Source: Moringa oleifera (lineage: Eukaryota; Streptophyta; Magnoliopsida; Brassicales; Moringaceae). From it: a stretch of 64,000 nucleotides of DNA. The DNA lies in contig JAJFZO010000065.1 of assembly GCA_021397835.1 (NCBI GenBank), positions 1,729,001-1,793,000 on the forward strand, written 5' to 3'. How positions within the stretch are numbered: the stretch's first letter is position 1; each line of letters starts with the position of its first letter. Made by a program: the position numbers and the translations under genes. Below, in pieces: positions 1 through 12,569 of the stretch. The notes under the pieces were generated by a model. It was given only the letters and a program-made list of their open reading frames with translations. It had not been told where the DNA came from and did no database searches.

Positions 1-3000
1 GGGAATCTAGGAAAAAAATCCATTACAACCTTTACTGACTTACTGTCGCCAACATTTTTTCTTCGAGGAGCCCCAGTAACACATTTTGATAAGCCTTCGC
101 CTCCTAGAGCCCTTGGCTTCAGTTGGACATTTTTACATAGAGGTGCTGGAGCTATATCTGACATCTGCAAATAGAGTCCAGAAGCACGCACCATGAAGAA
201 AAAAGAAAAACCAAAGATGCAGTCTACAGATATAATAAATGCAATTCTGAGAACAAATTCAGAAAAGAAAATTAAATAAATAATGGTGCAGCAATCACAA
301 GCAGGAAAATAAAGAATCTTTCTTTAAAAGAAAAACATGTCCAATACATTTCAATTATTTGTGGGAATGGCATAATTTTTCAGTGTTTGATTCATAACAG
401 CAAAAATAGTGTAAGAGAGAGGGGGCAGAGAGAGAGAGAGAGAAAGGCGTGGGGCAGCAAAAGTAAATATTTATGTGCCTCAAATGTTCTTGCTAATGCT
501 TTTTATATTGAAACTATTAGTGAAGATGCATACTAATATAAGTAACAGAAACAACAAAAAGTTGCCAAATGCACACGCACAACGCTAGTTCTGGACAAAG
601 AACAGTCATATATCCCACTTAAAATTGCTACATTATACCTCAAAATGTTCAAGCAGTACAAAGAGCCATGGGAGGATACAGAAAATTAAAAGAATATAGC
701 CATATCCTGACATAAGTATTTTAGATGAATGTTTCAGTGAACTAGCAACTATTGCTCATCTATCTTCACACTTGAAACATTGAAAGAAGTAAATTCTTAA
801 TTAATGGAATTGCTTGTAAGGTTCTCAAACATAACTGCTAACAAGTACACCTAAATAAGGTTCTTTGGCCTTCTCCTTGACTTTGCATGACTTTATTTGG
901 TATATGCATTGCTTAAGAGATGAGACTTTTGTTAATCACTCTCGTAATTTCAAACATGTATGGCTAATAAATTTGTTTCTTTGCTCAAATATGCCTACTT
1001 CTGATCATTAATTTTCATTTGGAGATGACCGTCAGTTTACTTCAGCATACCAAGTTTGATCCCTATTGTTTTTCATTTCTTGAAATATAATTTTAGGGTT
1101 CTTAGGCTTCAGCAGTTTACCATAATTCTTATAAGATAAAAAAGGAGCATAGTGAATGATCTAAATATGGAACCATATTTGTTAGAACTTATTACAGCAG
1201 ACTTATATCATATTCCTAACAAAAAAAGAAACTCAAATTAGAGTCAAATAACATCCTCGCCACAATATTCAAGCTCATAAATTGTTGAAAACAAAATGCT
1301 CACTTTGGAAAGTTACTAAAGTTGGAAAGAGAAAGATAACTTTTAAGTCACATTTTCAGGTATCCTTTGGCAGTCACAGAAATAAAGTTAACTTTGTAAT
1401 GATGACAGGTAAAACAGAAAAAAGTAACTGCTAACACAATAGACAAACATATAACTTGGACTGATAAATGAAATATATATTCAAATCAATATAGAGTCCT
1501 CAGATCTAGTGATACATTACTTGCGTAACCACAGGGAAAGGAATACTGCAAACTGCTGAATTAGGCGGACAGCCATTTGTAGATTGCAAGACAGATCCAG
1601 CCAAAGTAGCTGCTCCATGATGATTAACATATGTATCTCTTAGGTCATTCCCTTGCAAATGCTTCAAAGACCTTGTATTCACATATTCCAAGCCACAGGT
1701 TCTACATGAACCCAGTAACTGATCATCACTAGCAGTTTGCAAGTAACTCGACCGATGATCTAGATAAAGTTCTTGAATGCAAAGAACAGCATCTTCACCA
1801 AAAACGGCAGCAGCTTCTTCTGCAGCACCTGAAATGTAATATCTAAGCCTTCATAACGATGTAGACAGAATAGACAAAACACTCGAATGAGTTACAAATT
1901 GTTGATAGAAGCAAAACTCTTTTGTCAAAGTTTCAATCATCAAGTATTGCCAGGATCACCTCTTACAAGAAAGTGAAGCTGCAAATCTGAGACAGTTTCA
2001 CTCTACGTTAGACAACACACACTATTTGAGAACAATTTCAGAGGTATACAAGCCCATGCTTGTAAGACAGGTAATACTAAATATTTCATAAGAATTTGAA
2101 CCATCCAATAAGAAAGGCAAAATAACAGGTTATTACAGAAAAAGAAAATGAAAAAATATATATATAAGAGATTATGTACCAACTTTCCATCTAACAACAT
2201 CAGAACAACCATCATATGTAGTGATCTAACAGAGTGCTTCTTATTGGCAAGCATATGTGATGTCAAGTACAAGTCAATCACATAGACACAGATAGAGGAT
2301 GTTGCCCCAGAAAAATTGTCATCCTAGTGGCAATTTCTATTACTACTAGTGTCTCCATATTTTACAACCAATAGTTTATCAATATAATCAGCACCAAATC
2401 TTTTATATGAAATTTTTGCATAAGAAAAATCCAACTATATTTTGTGGAACTCTGATAAAAGACTAACAATAATAATTGAGGCCAGGACATCCATTGACTA
2501 TGCTGCATATTAGATAAATGTACCACAGGCTCTACTGTTAAAATCTTCATAAAAGACCTAACTGAACAACACATGCTCTGTATTGTATTCCTTTCAATGA
2601 AGAAAAGGTTTTAAATAGGTTCTCCATTCATTAATGTGAAAAAATTCCTTAGAAAATCATGATAACATTGCCATGATGTCAAACAAAAGAGCCTAATTAT
2701 ATTAAACTCAAGAAGATGGGAGCATGTATGTATTCTGTACTAACCTAATATACACAGCTCTTCATACGCCGCCCAAAATAATGGATCAATTGACAAAGCA
2801 TCCCTAAAATGTTCAACTGAATTCTTCCTCCTGTCAGTATACCTGTAACAGATGTATTAAAGATGGTGGCACCACATGAGAGTACAGAAAGCCTTATAAC
2901 GTATCAATTCCTTTGACATAGAAGAATACTATTCATACACAGCCAGATAGATTAGGCTCAAGATTGGAGTAACAAACCAGCTCAAAGTAAGTACACACCA

Positions 3001-5929
3001 AAGTCAACCAAACACATAAAAAGCTATTTTTAAGAAAAGAATATCCATCAAAGTTGTTCGATATGCTTTCAGCTTATTTAGGAGCAAATATGATCCTGAC
3101 TTTTCTAGGGAAGAAAACAAAATAGGGATTCTCAACGATCAGGTGTTAGCTTCAAGTGTCACCAGAAAATGAAAACTGGGAACCAAGGTTTACACAGCGG
3201 CTATCCAGGCAATTAGGTTGCTGCCTAGGTACAAGAGGCAGCAGAAAGAAGGCAGGTATGTCCTGCCTGCCTGACAGCTCAATAGTAGGCACATGTCTAA
3301 GCAATATGGGACCCACTTAAAAGTTATATCTGGAGCTTAAAAACTCCGATAATTTAATTGTTCCTTCTCTTAATTTGAGCATATCCCATATTAAACACAT
3401 AAAAAAGACTGCATGTTAATACTTTAAACTACTAAATCATTTGAATAACAAATTTAGTTAACTAAAATGGTTGTGCTTCAATGAGAATATGGTTAGTCTT
3501 AAAGACAGTTATCTATTTTCGTTAATCCAAAGATGATGGCTTATGATTTAGTCTTTCCTTAAAAGTTATTTTAGTTTTGACATGCATATTATTCTGTATC
3601 AACTGCAATAAAATTAATTGATTTCTTTTTAGTATTTGTTGCCAACAAATGCATCTAAGTCCCAAAGCAATTGCCTAGGCAATGAGGAAGTCACCTTGGG
3701 CTACTGGCCATTTAACAACTATGTAACGGTTATAGCATCACAGTCCACAAGATCAAATTCCTAATTCAACACACTCTTCTAAATCACGAGAAAAATGAAC
3801 AGTATAAAACTTAACAGCTAGTGGAGCTAACCTATATATAAGTCCAAGAAGATAATGGCCAGCTGCACTGTTTGGAACCTGCATGCAGGAAGCAATAAGA
3901 ATAATAATAGTTTCAACTTGAGAAACATGTCCAAATGACAGATATCAGGTAAAAGTCAATCAAACAAGATCATTCATCATCATGGTTGATCAACCCTCCA
4001 ATAATTACATAGCATGACTAAGTTGTCAAGGTAAGGGATGGTATTCTAGTGGCTTGGAAGGGGCTTTATATGTCTAAAGTTAATAGGAAAATTAGGGAAT
4101 GATTTTTTAGCATGATTTTTTAGCTGGCATGGGTAGAGAAGAATAAAAGGGCCATTGAAGGTGTGGAAACTCCTTTGGATTACATAAAAGATAGATGAGG
4201 ATTGATACTGCATTATTGGTTAGTGGGAACTATTATGTAAATGAGATAGAGCTTGTGGAATTTATGGAACTCCTATTTCTTAACTAGCTAAATGTTTGTA
4301 CATGGGAAGCAACCCCTTAATGCTAACTATATATAACAGCTAACTCCTTTTCTGATTTTAAGAAAAAGGGATGGTGCTCTAATGTTCATAATCAAATAAT
4401 ACAAAAAAGAATCACATACTTCTCCAATAGGCTCTTTAGTAGACAGCAGTGCAGTTTCAGCTTCACTGAGAAGATCCATCTTAAAGCATGATAGTGCAAA
4501 CAAGTAGCGAGATTGAGCCATTTGTGAACCTTCAATTTATAAGCACGAAGAATTCATAAAATCAATCGAAGATAAAAACAATAAGAAGATAGTTCCGACA
4601 ACTAGCTAAAACCTATCGTATTATAGAAAATCAAGCATATCAAAGAAACCAAGAGCACTGAAGTATATACCTTTCAAAATATGATACGCACAATAAGGTT
4701 GATTGTTACTCAAATAACACCTAGCCAATAATTGTAAGTTCACCTACAATATCAAAAATTTATTAGAATGAAGCAAAAATGTACCACCACCGTGAAAGAT
4801 AATGGTATATTGGTAAATTTTGTAAGTGATGACCAAAGTATCGTATCTTGTATGGAGGAAATCACATTAAAAAGGAAAAATAGAAATTGCAAATAAGAAA
4901 TATTCTTGCTTTCTCTGGTTATCCTCAAGACAAAAGAAAGAGTTCAGAGAAAACATTTAAGCTACTCAACCAACTGTCAAGAGAAGCACATACAACACAG
5001 CCATCAGGAAGATTGATGAAGTGATGCAGAAGCAGCCATTTGGAAAGTAATAATCATCTTTCTAATCCTGCAACCTACCAACAAAAGAATATACCATCTA
5101 CTCCCCCTAGCTAAAAGTTTCAAATTTAGTAAGCTTAAGTGATGCAATAGATAAAACTCCAGGTATTTCATTTGATAGGATCGAGTGATTCACGAAAATA
5201 GATTTACTTGCTCATTTATAACAGAAGCAGTCATGAAAATTTTTAGATTCTAGAACCATTTGAGCATCCAAATAACTGAATTTACAAGATCTATTTTGTT
5301 TTACTTGTTCAATTCTAGAAACAATTGAAAATCAAGCCAGCAAAACCATCAACTCCATTTTCATCATTTTAATACATATTCTTTCAACCAATTAAAACAA
5401 TCACATCAACTAATTATGGCACAAAGCAACAATAAGAGGCCTTACATCACATCTCAATTAACTAGAACTCCGAAAAAAACAAATGAAAATCACAAACCAC
5501 AAAAGAATGAAAGCATGATCATGTTTATATAAGAACCTCACAGCCATGTAAGTACACAGAGATGAAAAAAAAAAGGGGGAATGCATAAACATATACAATT
5601 ATCAATTCTCTATTCAAATAAACACAACGAGACCATGTAACATGACACCACAGGAAAAAATGAGTTTGGAGGTGAAAAGCTGAATTGGCAAATCCAATCA
5701 TACAAATCTAAAAACCACAAACATAAATGGATACAAGGAAACCATCAGACCCATTCAAAAGTATGTAGCAGATAAACGTAAAAATTGATGGCACTGACAC
5801 AGAAACACACACGTAAAAGTATACCTCAGAGGGGAATTCAGCACAGAGACGTTCGCAGAGAAAAATGGCATTACTAAACATGAACTGATTGAGGCTTCTC
5901 GATACACAATTCACCAATAGGGCTTCCAT
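1..5929 (-). CDS. CDC27B: CDC27/APC3 (HOBBIT-type) subunit of the anaphase-promoting complex, 5' part only
   Basis: APC3/CDC27 is a TPR-repeat scaffold subunit of the APC/C ubiquitin ligase, which binds activators and drives cyclin and securin destruction in the nucleus; the plant CDC27b copy (HOBBIT) is needed for root meristem division. I rebuilt seven exons on the minus strand: 5825-5929, 4671-4743, 4420-4529, 3832-3878, 2745-2842, 1521-1828 and 44-164. All have GT-AG borders and keep phase, giving about 287 codons. The N-terminus starts MEALLVNCVSRSLNQF, followed by NAIFLCERLCAEFPSE; later exons give MAQSRYLFALSCFKMDLL and VEHFRDALSIDPLFWAAYEE, all typical of the N-terminal TPR block of plant CDC27. 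The chosen ATG matches the family N-terminus. Exon 7 is low-complexity linker, ending in an APRRK motif common before the second TPR block. The remaining half or more of the protein (usual length about 720-760 aa) lies left of the window. No break was seen. The last exon border is the least certain part. Confidence 0.93.
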
Positions 5930-5950
5930 TTTGATTGATTTTGGGGGAGA

Positions 5951-5985
5951 GAGACGAGAGACGAGAGACGAGAGGCGAGAGGCGA
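5951..5985. repeat. Heptamer repeat in CDC27 5' leader
   Basis: Five copies of a 7-bp unit, three of gagacga and two of gaggcga, lie just upstream of the CDC27 start codon. It is probably transcribed as part of the leader and is a likely length-variable microsatellite. Confidence 0.85.
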
Positions 5986-6109
5986 GACCCGGAGAGAGAC
6001 GTTAAGTTTTTGTTTGCCGGGTGCTTATAAGAAAGAGGTAGTAGCACGCGTGAGGCCCCATTTTGAAACGGAAACAAGCCCCTCCCACGTGGCGAAGAGT
6101 GCGCCAAAT

Positions 6110-8756
6110 TAGAGGCCGCGATACGCTGCGTTTAGTTTGCTAAATGGAAAATAGTCAGACCATGGACAAGACTTAGTTATGGACCTAATAATGAAGATGA
6201 CCTTTACACGATGTATGTTTGAGTCCTATACTTTCACTTGATCATGTACTTGGTATTTACTTTATAAAAAGTTAAGTTCTATGCTTCTCTTCAAATTTTA
6301 ATTAAATAATAATCGGTTAATCCAATAACCAAGAGATATATATTAGTAGTGCAATTAAAAAAATTGTTTATAATTTATTAAAAAATTCTTTTATTGTTTT
6401 TTCTTTTTGGCATGAATATGTATAATTTTTTAATGAATTTAGTATGGCAAGATGTAATTTTTGTATTTTACCTACACTGTAAATTTGGAACATGAAAAAC
6501 TTACAGAAAGAGATTGAAAAACCTCTAATGATTGTGTTGGTAAAACCTTGAATGAGTAATGCGCAATGAATGATGAGACGGTGCCACTTGGATTATTTAT
6601 AATCTTAAGGTTATATCATTTGATGCACTTATATGGACTTAAGAGATAAAGTTCTATCTGGACTCTTGTAAATGTCATAGACTTGATGAATGATGAAAAG
6701 ATACGAAATGTCTGATAGGCTCGGTGCCCTAGGCCTTTAGGTTGGAAGTTTAGCATTTAAAACCTAAGCCGACTCTAGATGGGGTTTGGTCCAACTTAGT
6801 TTCTCTTTAGGCTTATTTAGATTGGGTTAAGTTGGGTAAAAGCTAACCTCAAGTTTGATCTTAAGTTGAGCTCAAGTCCAGCCTCGATTGTGCTAAACTA
6901 GATCAAGTTAGGTTAAGACTTGATCTTACTTTCAATTGGGCTCGACCTATAGATCTAGACTTGGTTCTAAGGTGAGCACTTATATCATATGCCTCATCCA
7001 AAAAAAAAAAAAACCAAGGTTCGACCATGGTCGAGCATCGATCATATGCCAGACTGGAGGTTGAGGTGTAAGCTTAGGTTGGGAGGTCGAGGTTAGGTAT
7101 TTCGACAAGCTATTCCTATTCATGTAGTTGTAATACTTTGAGACACGTGGCATCATGTCATTACTGCATGTCAAAGCCACACCAATCAAATGTCACCATT
7201 TTAGCGTTGTCACAACCAAAACTTTTTTTGTGAAAATTCGATGTGAGAAATTCTTTTTATTTTAGAATTTTTTTGTCGATTTTGATTTTCAAATTAAAAA
7301 AATAAGGAGCCACAACTAATCTTTTTTATGTTGTAATAGGCCACTAGCTTCTAAACTTTTTTTCAAAAAACTCCATTTGAAAATAAGCAACCATTTATTT
7401 TATTGAAAGATCTGAGATCAAGCATTAGGTACACGTGGCGAATAATTAGCACCCCCACAAGCGACTAGAATTGTTATCGTTCAAACCAAATGGTCTCGTA
7501 TTTTGAATTATCTTAATTTAACATTGAACTTGTAAACAATAAATAAAACATAGGTATACAAATAAAGTGAGACCAGCTTTCACTTGATCTCAAAATTTTA
7601 AAAGAAAAGTCACATTAGATTTAATCAAGAGTGACCATCTTAGAATAATTTATCATATAATTTTAAATAAAAATATCAGAGTTTAGTCAATACTAGATCT
7701 TTAATTCAAAAAAACAAGTACACTTTAATTTTTTAGATTTGGATATGAACTTCATAAAATTTATTTCAGAAAAATATTTTTAAAATTATGAAATGCATCA
7801 TTGAGCTCACAATATCGAATAGAATGAATAATAGGCAACAAAGAAAGATGAGTAAAAGTAATCTATCTTTTATTCATTTTATAAAAATTAATACAAATCA
7901 AAAAGAAAAGAATTACACCTTTAACACAATCTACATGTTGTCCCTCTATTAATAGGATCGCAAAAATAGTGACTCTTTCTTGAAAATTTCCCTAAAAAAT
8001 ATAGGTAGAATAAAGAACAAGAAGCTTGAGAGCTATTCTGGGCTTTAGACAAAAAAAAAATATGCAAAGAAATTTTTTCCATAAAATTGGACCTATTTAT
8101 ACAAAAAAATTCTAGAGTGAAGCCCACTAAAAATTCATAAATCTATTTTGGGAAAAAGGGACCACAAGGTTCTTTAGTTAGTTCTGAATAAAATGCACTT
8201 CTGTGCACACTTCACCATGAACCATCTATAAGCTTCTTGAGTCTTTGGGAACCTTCTTCCCCAAACAGTTAAGTCCCTAAATCTTGAAGTGAGATTAGCA
8301 TTAATCAAAATGGTTTGCAAGTCCTTTTATTTTGATGTGAGATCATTATATAACACTTAAGTTTGTCTCAATATCGACTTTAGATTATCATTAATCATCA
8401 TTAATATCAGGTCTTTATATCTGATGCGAGATCATCATCAATCAACATCTTGCTAAAATTTTACAACCCAGATGCGAGAATGGTATCAGTCACCAATAAC
8501 TTGAAGAAAAAACTAAAGGTGATGCAAAACAAATATCAACTGCATTTTCTCGCTTTTTTCTTTTTTTTTTTGATGTGAGATCAAGAGACATCCCAACTGT
8601 CCACTTTCTGGCACCATAAATGGTTGCCTCTGGCCCCATCAACTTAGAATGTGCTTTTTATTTTTTAATTTGTGTATTTTTTATCATAATGAATAAAAGT
8701 TCCCTCTTTTGTAATAAATCATTATGCTAACTGACCTCGATCTTAATCTTTACATA
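6110..8756. other. Intergenic, AT-rich, no gene seen
   Basis: No frame here resembles a known protein. About 6720-7000 holds degenerate short-period sequence rich in aagttggg/ttaagttg and caagt motifs, suggesting an old repeat. The rest is AT-rich with homopolymer runs. A transcription start for CDC27 probably lies close to 6000-6050, but I cannot place it. Confidence 0.5.
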
Positions 8757-9310
8757 GCATTTCAAACTCGATATAATTGCAACCCAATCTAATATTAATA
8801 TTAATCCACCGATATTTCTCAATCTTAACTCTTGGTCACGATCGTGATCTTGATGTCTAATAACAACTATGATCTCAATGTCTAACCACTATTTCAATCT
8901 CACTGCTTGACTAGTACAATAGCATGATCTCGATCTTATTGTCTAATAACTATCCCACTCTCAATGCTTGACTAGTACAATAGCATGATCTCGATCTTAT
9001 TGTCTAATAACTATCCCACTCTCAATGCTTGACTAATGCAATAACATGATCTCCATCATAGGTCATACTATTCCTACAGCATGATCCTAATCTTGATGCC
9101 TTCATGGCATTTTGAACTTGATCTAATTGCAATATGATCTGTTCTTAATATCAATTCACTGATATATCTCCATCTTAACCATTGGCTATCATCTTGATCT
9201 CGATGTTTAACAATTATCCTAATCTAAATGTTTGACCTTTATTTTTACTCACTGTTTGACTAACGCAACAACATGATCCTGATCTTAATACCACACTATT
9301 CCTACAAAAT
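8757..9310. repeat. Nested duplication: diverged 350-bp unit containing an exact 61-bp tandem pair
   Basis: Two diverged copies of a longer unit begin at 8757 and 9107 (gcatttcaaactcgatataa against gcattttgaacttgatctaa), an offset of 350 bp, and share an order of motifs (cgatataattgcaa, aatattaat, gatatttctc, cttaactcttgg). Inside the first copy, a 61-bp unit beginning gactagtacaatagcatgat occurs twice without change (8909-8969 and 8970-9030), followed at 9031 by a diverged third start. Degenerate atgatctcgatcttgatgtc motifs recur throughout. Confidence 0.85.
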
Positions 9311-11226
9311 ATCCCAATTTCATACTTATGTGATTTTACAAAACTCATCTTATTATCTATCAGTTTCAAGAGCCTAGACCAGCTGCTTTTGCTGATACTT
9401 AACCATTTTCATGTACTTTTCCATTTGAAATATACGATCTTTAAAGGTAAAAATTAGGTGTGTACAAATGCTACGCTTTTGCTTTTCCATTTCAAAAGTT
9501 TGAATCTTTCTCTTTCCTCTATTAGACACGCATCAAAGTTGTCTTTCTCCTTTTGCATAAAGCCTTTCTCTTTTACAAATTTTCCCATTGGTCATCAATA
9601 ACTATTGTCGTTCATTGTTTTCTTAATGCAATTTGGTTTTGTTGGTTCCTTCACTAGTGAGCTTTTCATCTGTTCGTTGTAGTAAATGTTCCTTAGTATA
9701 AGTGATATAAGCCCTTATAAGATTAGAGATTTTGTGTAGAGATGATCGATATGGACTCATCATCCCAGTTGAGTCTATGTACTTGAAGAATGTGTAAAAG
9801 CAGTTAAATAGTTACCTATTCACCCCTTCGCACTTATGCTTTACGAAAACCTTAAATTTTCTTCCTCGTATTTGGTTTTTAATGCTTGGCATTGTGTAAT
9901 GACCTTCATGGTTGTGTGTGTCGAGATAAGATGTCCTCGGTTCTCGACCATTTTGTTTATAAAGTTCTTTGTATAAAATTTAATCATAATCATTGTAGAA
10001 ATAGGCATGGATTCTAATATTTTAGTCCTAACGCTCTTTTCTTTCTGTGAAAAGGTGGTCTATTGACCTCAAATAAGGGTAAGAGGGTATCATCTTTTAA
10101 GATCACTTGAAAGGGTATTAATTCGAATTTAAATAGTTGGTTGATCTAAATCAAACATTCTTGACGCTTAATTTTGCTAAAAAAAACCTTCAAAGTAATT
10201 TTGTAATATACTTTTAAAATACATAAGCAAATATGGTTAAAATGTAAAGCAAAACAAAAAATAAGAATTATCAAAAATATGAAAATATCTCAAAATTAAA
10301 ATATCTTAGATATTCAAAGAATTTACTGAACAAACTACAAAATAAAGTTCTTCACATCCAAATGATGATTTAAAAAATTAAAATAAGTCAAATCAATCAG
10401 TGAGAACAACTGACCCTGTGATCACCGCATTAAAGGACCAATAATGTTAGTGCACATGTGATGGGAATGACCTTAAGCATAGGAACGGTTAATGAAAGTT
10501 AAAATAACAACTGATTAGGAACATGCACCAAAATAATGTAGTATAATAAAATTATTTAAAATTTTTAATAAAATATTTTTAGTAATATAATTTTTTATAA
10601 TAATATATTTTATATAATTAATTATTTATCAAATATTAAAATTAATTAAAAATTAAAAATGATAATCATAAATATTTAATAATATAATAAAAAAAACTAA
10701 GTGTTGTATTGTCTATTTTATCAAAATAACAATCTCAAAAATGTTATATTAGAGGCAGGATTCTATTTTTTCATTACCAAAATGATGTTTTTATATTAAA
10801 TTGAAGATGCTATTAGCCTTAATGAGCCGACACTAATAAGCCCTTTGTTTTATTATCCAACATCAAACTTGAAATATAAAAATCACAAATAATTTTATGG
10901 TCATTTTTTGTGTTTCTTAAAATCAAGTTTAGTTCACACTATTAAAAATAACTCAACAAATTTTAACCAAATCAAATTTGAGCCTTTAAATTCAAGATAA
11001 TTCCTTTATGATTTCAAGATTTAAAATAATCAAAAGTAAAATTTTGTTCAAAATTTTGATGTGCACAAAAAATCAAAATTTTTTATTCTAATTTAATAAT
11101 AATCAAAATCTATTGTTTTTTAAAATAAAAAATAAAACTATCTACAAGTTTCTAATTTTAGTATATTATTAATAAAATCTTAACTTATTCTACACTTAGC
11201 TAATGTAGTAAAAAAAAAAAAAAAGG
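9311..11226. other. Intergenic, AT-rich, no gene seen
   Basis: Very AT-rich sequence, especially 10540-11220, with many A and T runs and no coding frame of note. No TIR or LTR pair was recognised in this stretch apart from the hAT element that begins just after it. Confidence 0.5.
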
Positions 11227-11234
11227 CACTTAGC
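11227..11234. repeat. 8-bp target site duplication, left copy (hAT)
   Basis: CACTTAGC lies directly before the TIR and is repeated exactly at 15594-15601 directly after the right TIR. An 8-bp duplication is the hallmark of hAT insertion. Confidence 0.95.
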
Positions 11235-11671
11235 TAGGGGTGAGCAAAATTCGGTTAAAACCGAAAAAACCGATAAACCGAATTGATTTCAATTAATTCG
11301 ATTTGGTTTTTTTGGTTTTGAGTTACAAATTAATTTACAAATCGGTTTTTTTTATTTTTTCGGTTAATTTCATTTAATTTTTTTTAAACCAAATTAATCA
11401 AAAAACTGATTTTTAATTTTAATAATTAATTAATTTTATTAATTAAATAAATAATTAATATTAATTAATTTTATTATTTAATCAATTTTATTAATTAATT
11501 ATTAATAATAAAATTAATTTCATTTAATTTCTTTACTATTATTAGGTCAACTATTCAGAAGGCAATCGAATTCGGGCAAAACAATCTCCTTCCTTTTCTT
11601 TTAATTTGAGAAACCATAACCTAACCCATCACCATGCCCATCTATCTTTCGAAGTTTTAAGAATCAAAATT

Positions 11672-11897
11672 ACCGCAGCCACACCCATGCCACACATGTA
11701 TTCGGTAATCGATTAAACCGCTCAATCGCTTAGGTCTGGTCTTCTTTCTCTCCAATTTGAATCCTCTCGATAGTAACACCGCAGCCACACCCACACCACG
11801 CACGTATTCAATAATTGATTAAACCGCTCAATCGCTTAGGCCTGATCTTCTCTCTCTCCAATTTGAATCCTCCTAATAGTAACATCACAGCCACACC
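11672..11897. repeat. 106-bp tandem repeat in the hAT left arm
   Basis: A unit starting accgcagccacaccc occurs at 11672-11777 and 11778-11883, with a partial third start at 11884 (atcacagccacacc). The copies differ by several substitutions. Each contains attaaaccgctcaatcgctt and a CT-rich stretch. It lies between the TIR and the transposase, where promoter or untranslated leader sequence of the element would be. Confidence 0.9.
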
Positions 11898-12569
11898 GTA
11901 GCCACACTTCCTCATTTTCTTTTCTTTTAACTTGAGAAGCTGTAATCGTAACCTCATCCGTGCACCGTGTGGTCGTGCCCATCTATCTTGGGGAATCAGC
12001 AGCATCACAGCCACACCTACGCCACCCATACGCATTCTGTATTCCCTTATGCTAAATCTTCTTTCTTTTCAGTTTTAATCATTCCAGTAGTAGCATGCAC
12101 TATCTTGCTCTTTAATCTTTCAATTTTTCAAATCTTAATTTGTAACAATTACACTTAAAACTAAAATTTAGGTCATTTTTATGGATTCTCTTTTTGTATT
12201 TGGGTAAGTATTATAAATTTGTTCTATGTATTATCACTTTTTCTTTATATATGTGGTATGTATTAGCTATAACATGTAAGGCAAAACAATCTCAGTGTTG
12301 AAAATTAAAGAATTAATTTTTTAATTCGTTTTATTTTCGCTTTATATTTTCTCTTTGAATCCTTTCTTGATGTAATTTAAAGTTGTTAATTATGTTTTTT
12401 TGTAATAATTCATAATCATATTTTGAAAGGCAGTGGTATTAACTATTACTATTGAAATAAATTTTTGTGTAATGTAGTAATACTATTAAATGTTTTAGAA
12501 TTTTATCTAACTATTGAAAAGTATTATTACTAACTACTTTTAATTGTTATTTATTTCAGAAGTTAAAAG

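Noticed and set aside
6720..7100. Purine-rich aagttggg/ttaagttg motifs considered as telomere-like or satellite repeats
   Set aside because: There is no constant period and no TTTAGGG unit. Similarity between motifs is loose and may reflect an old degraded repeat.
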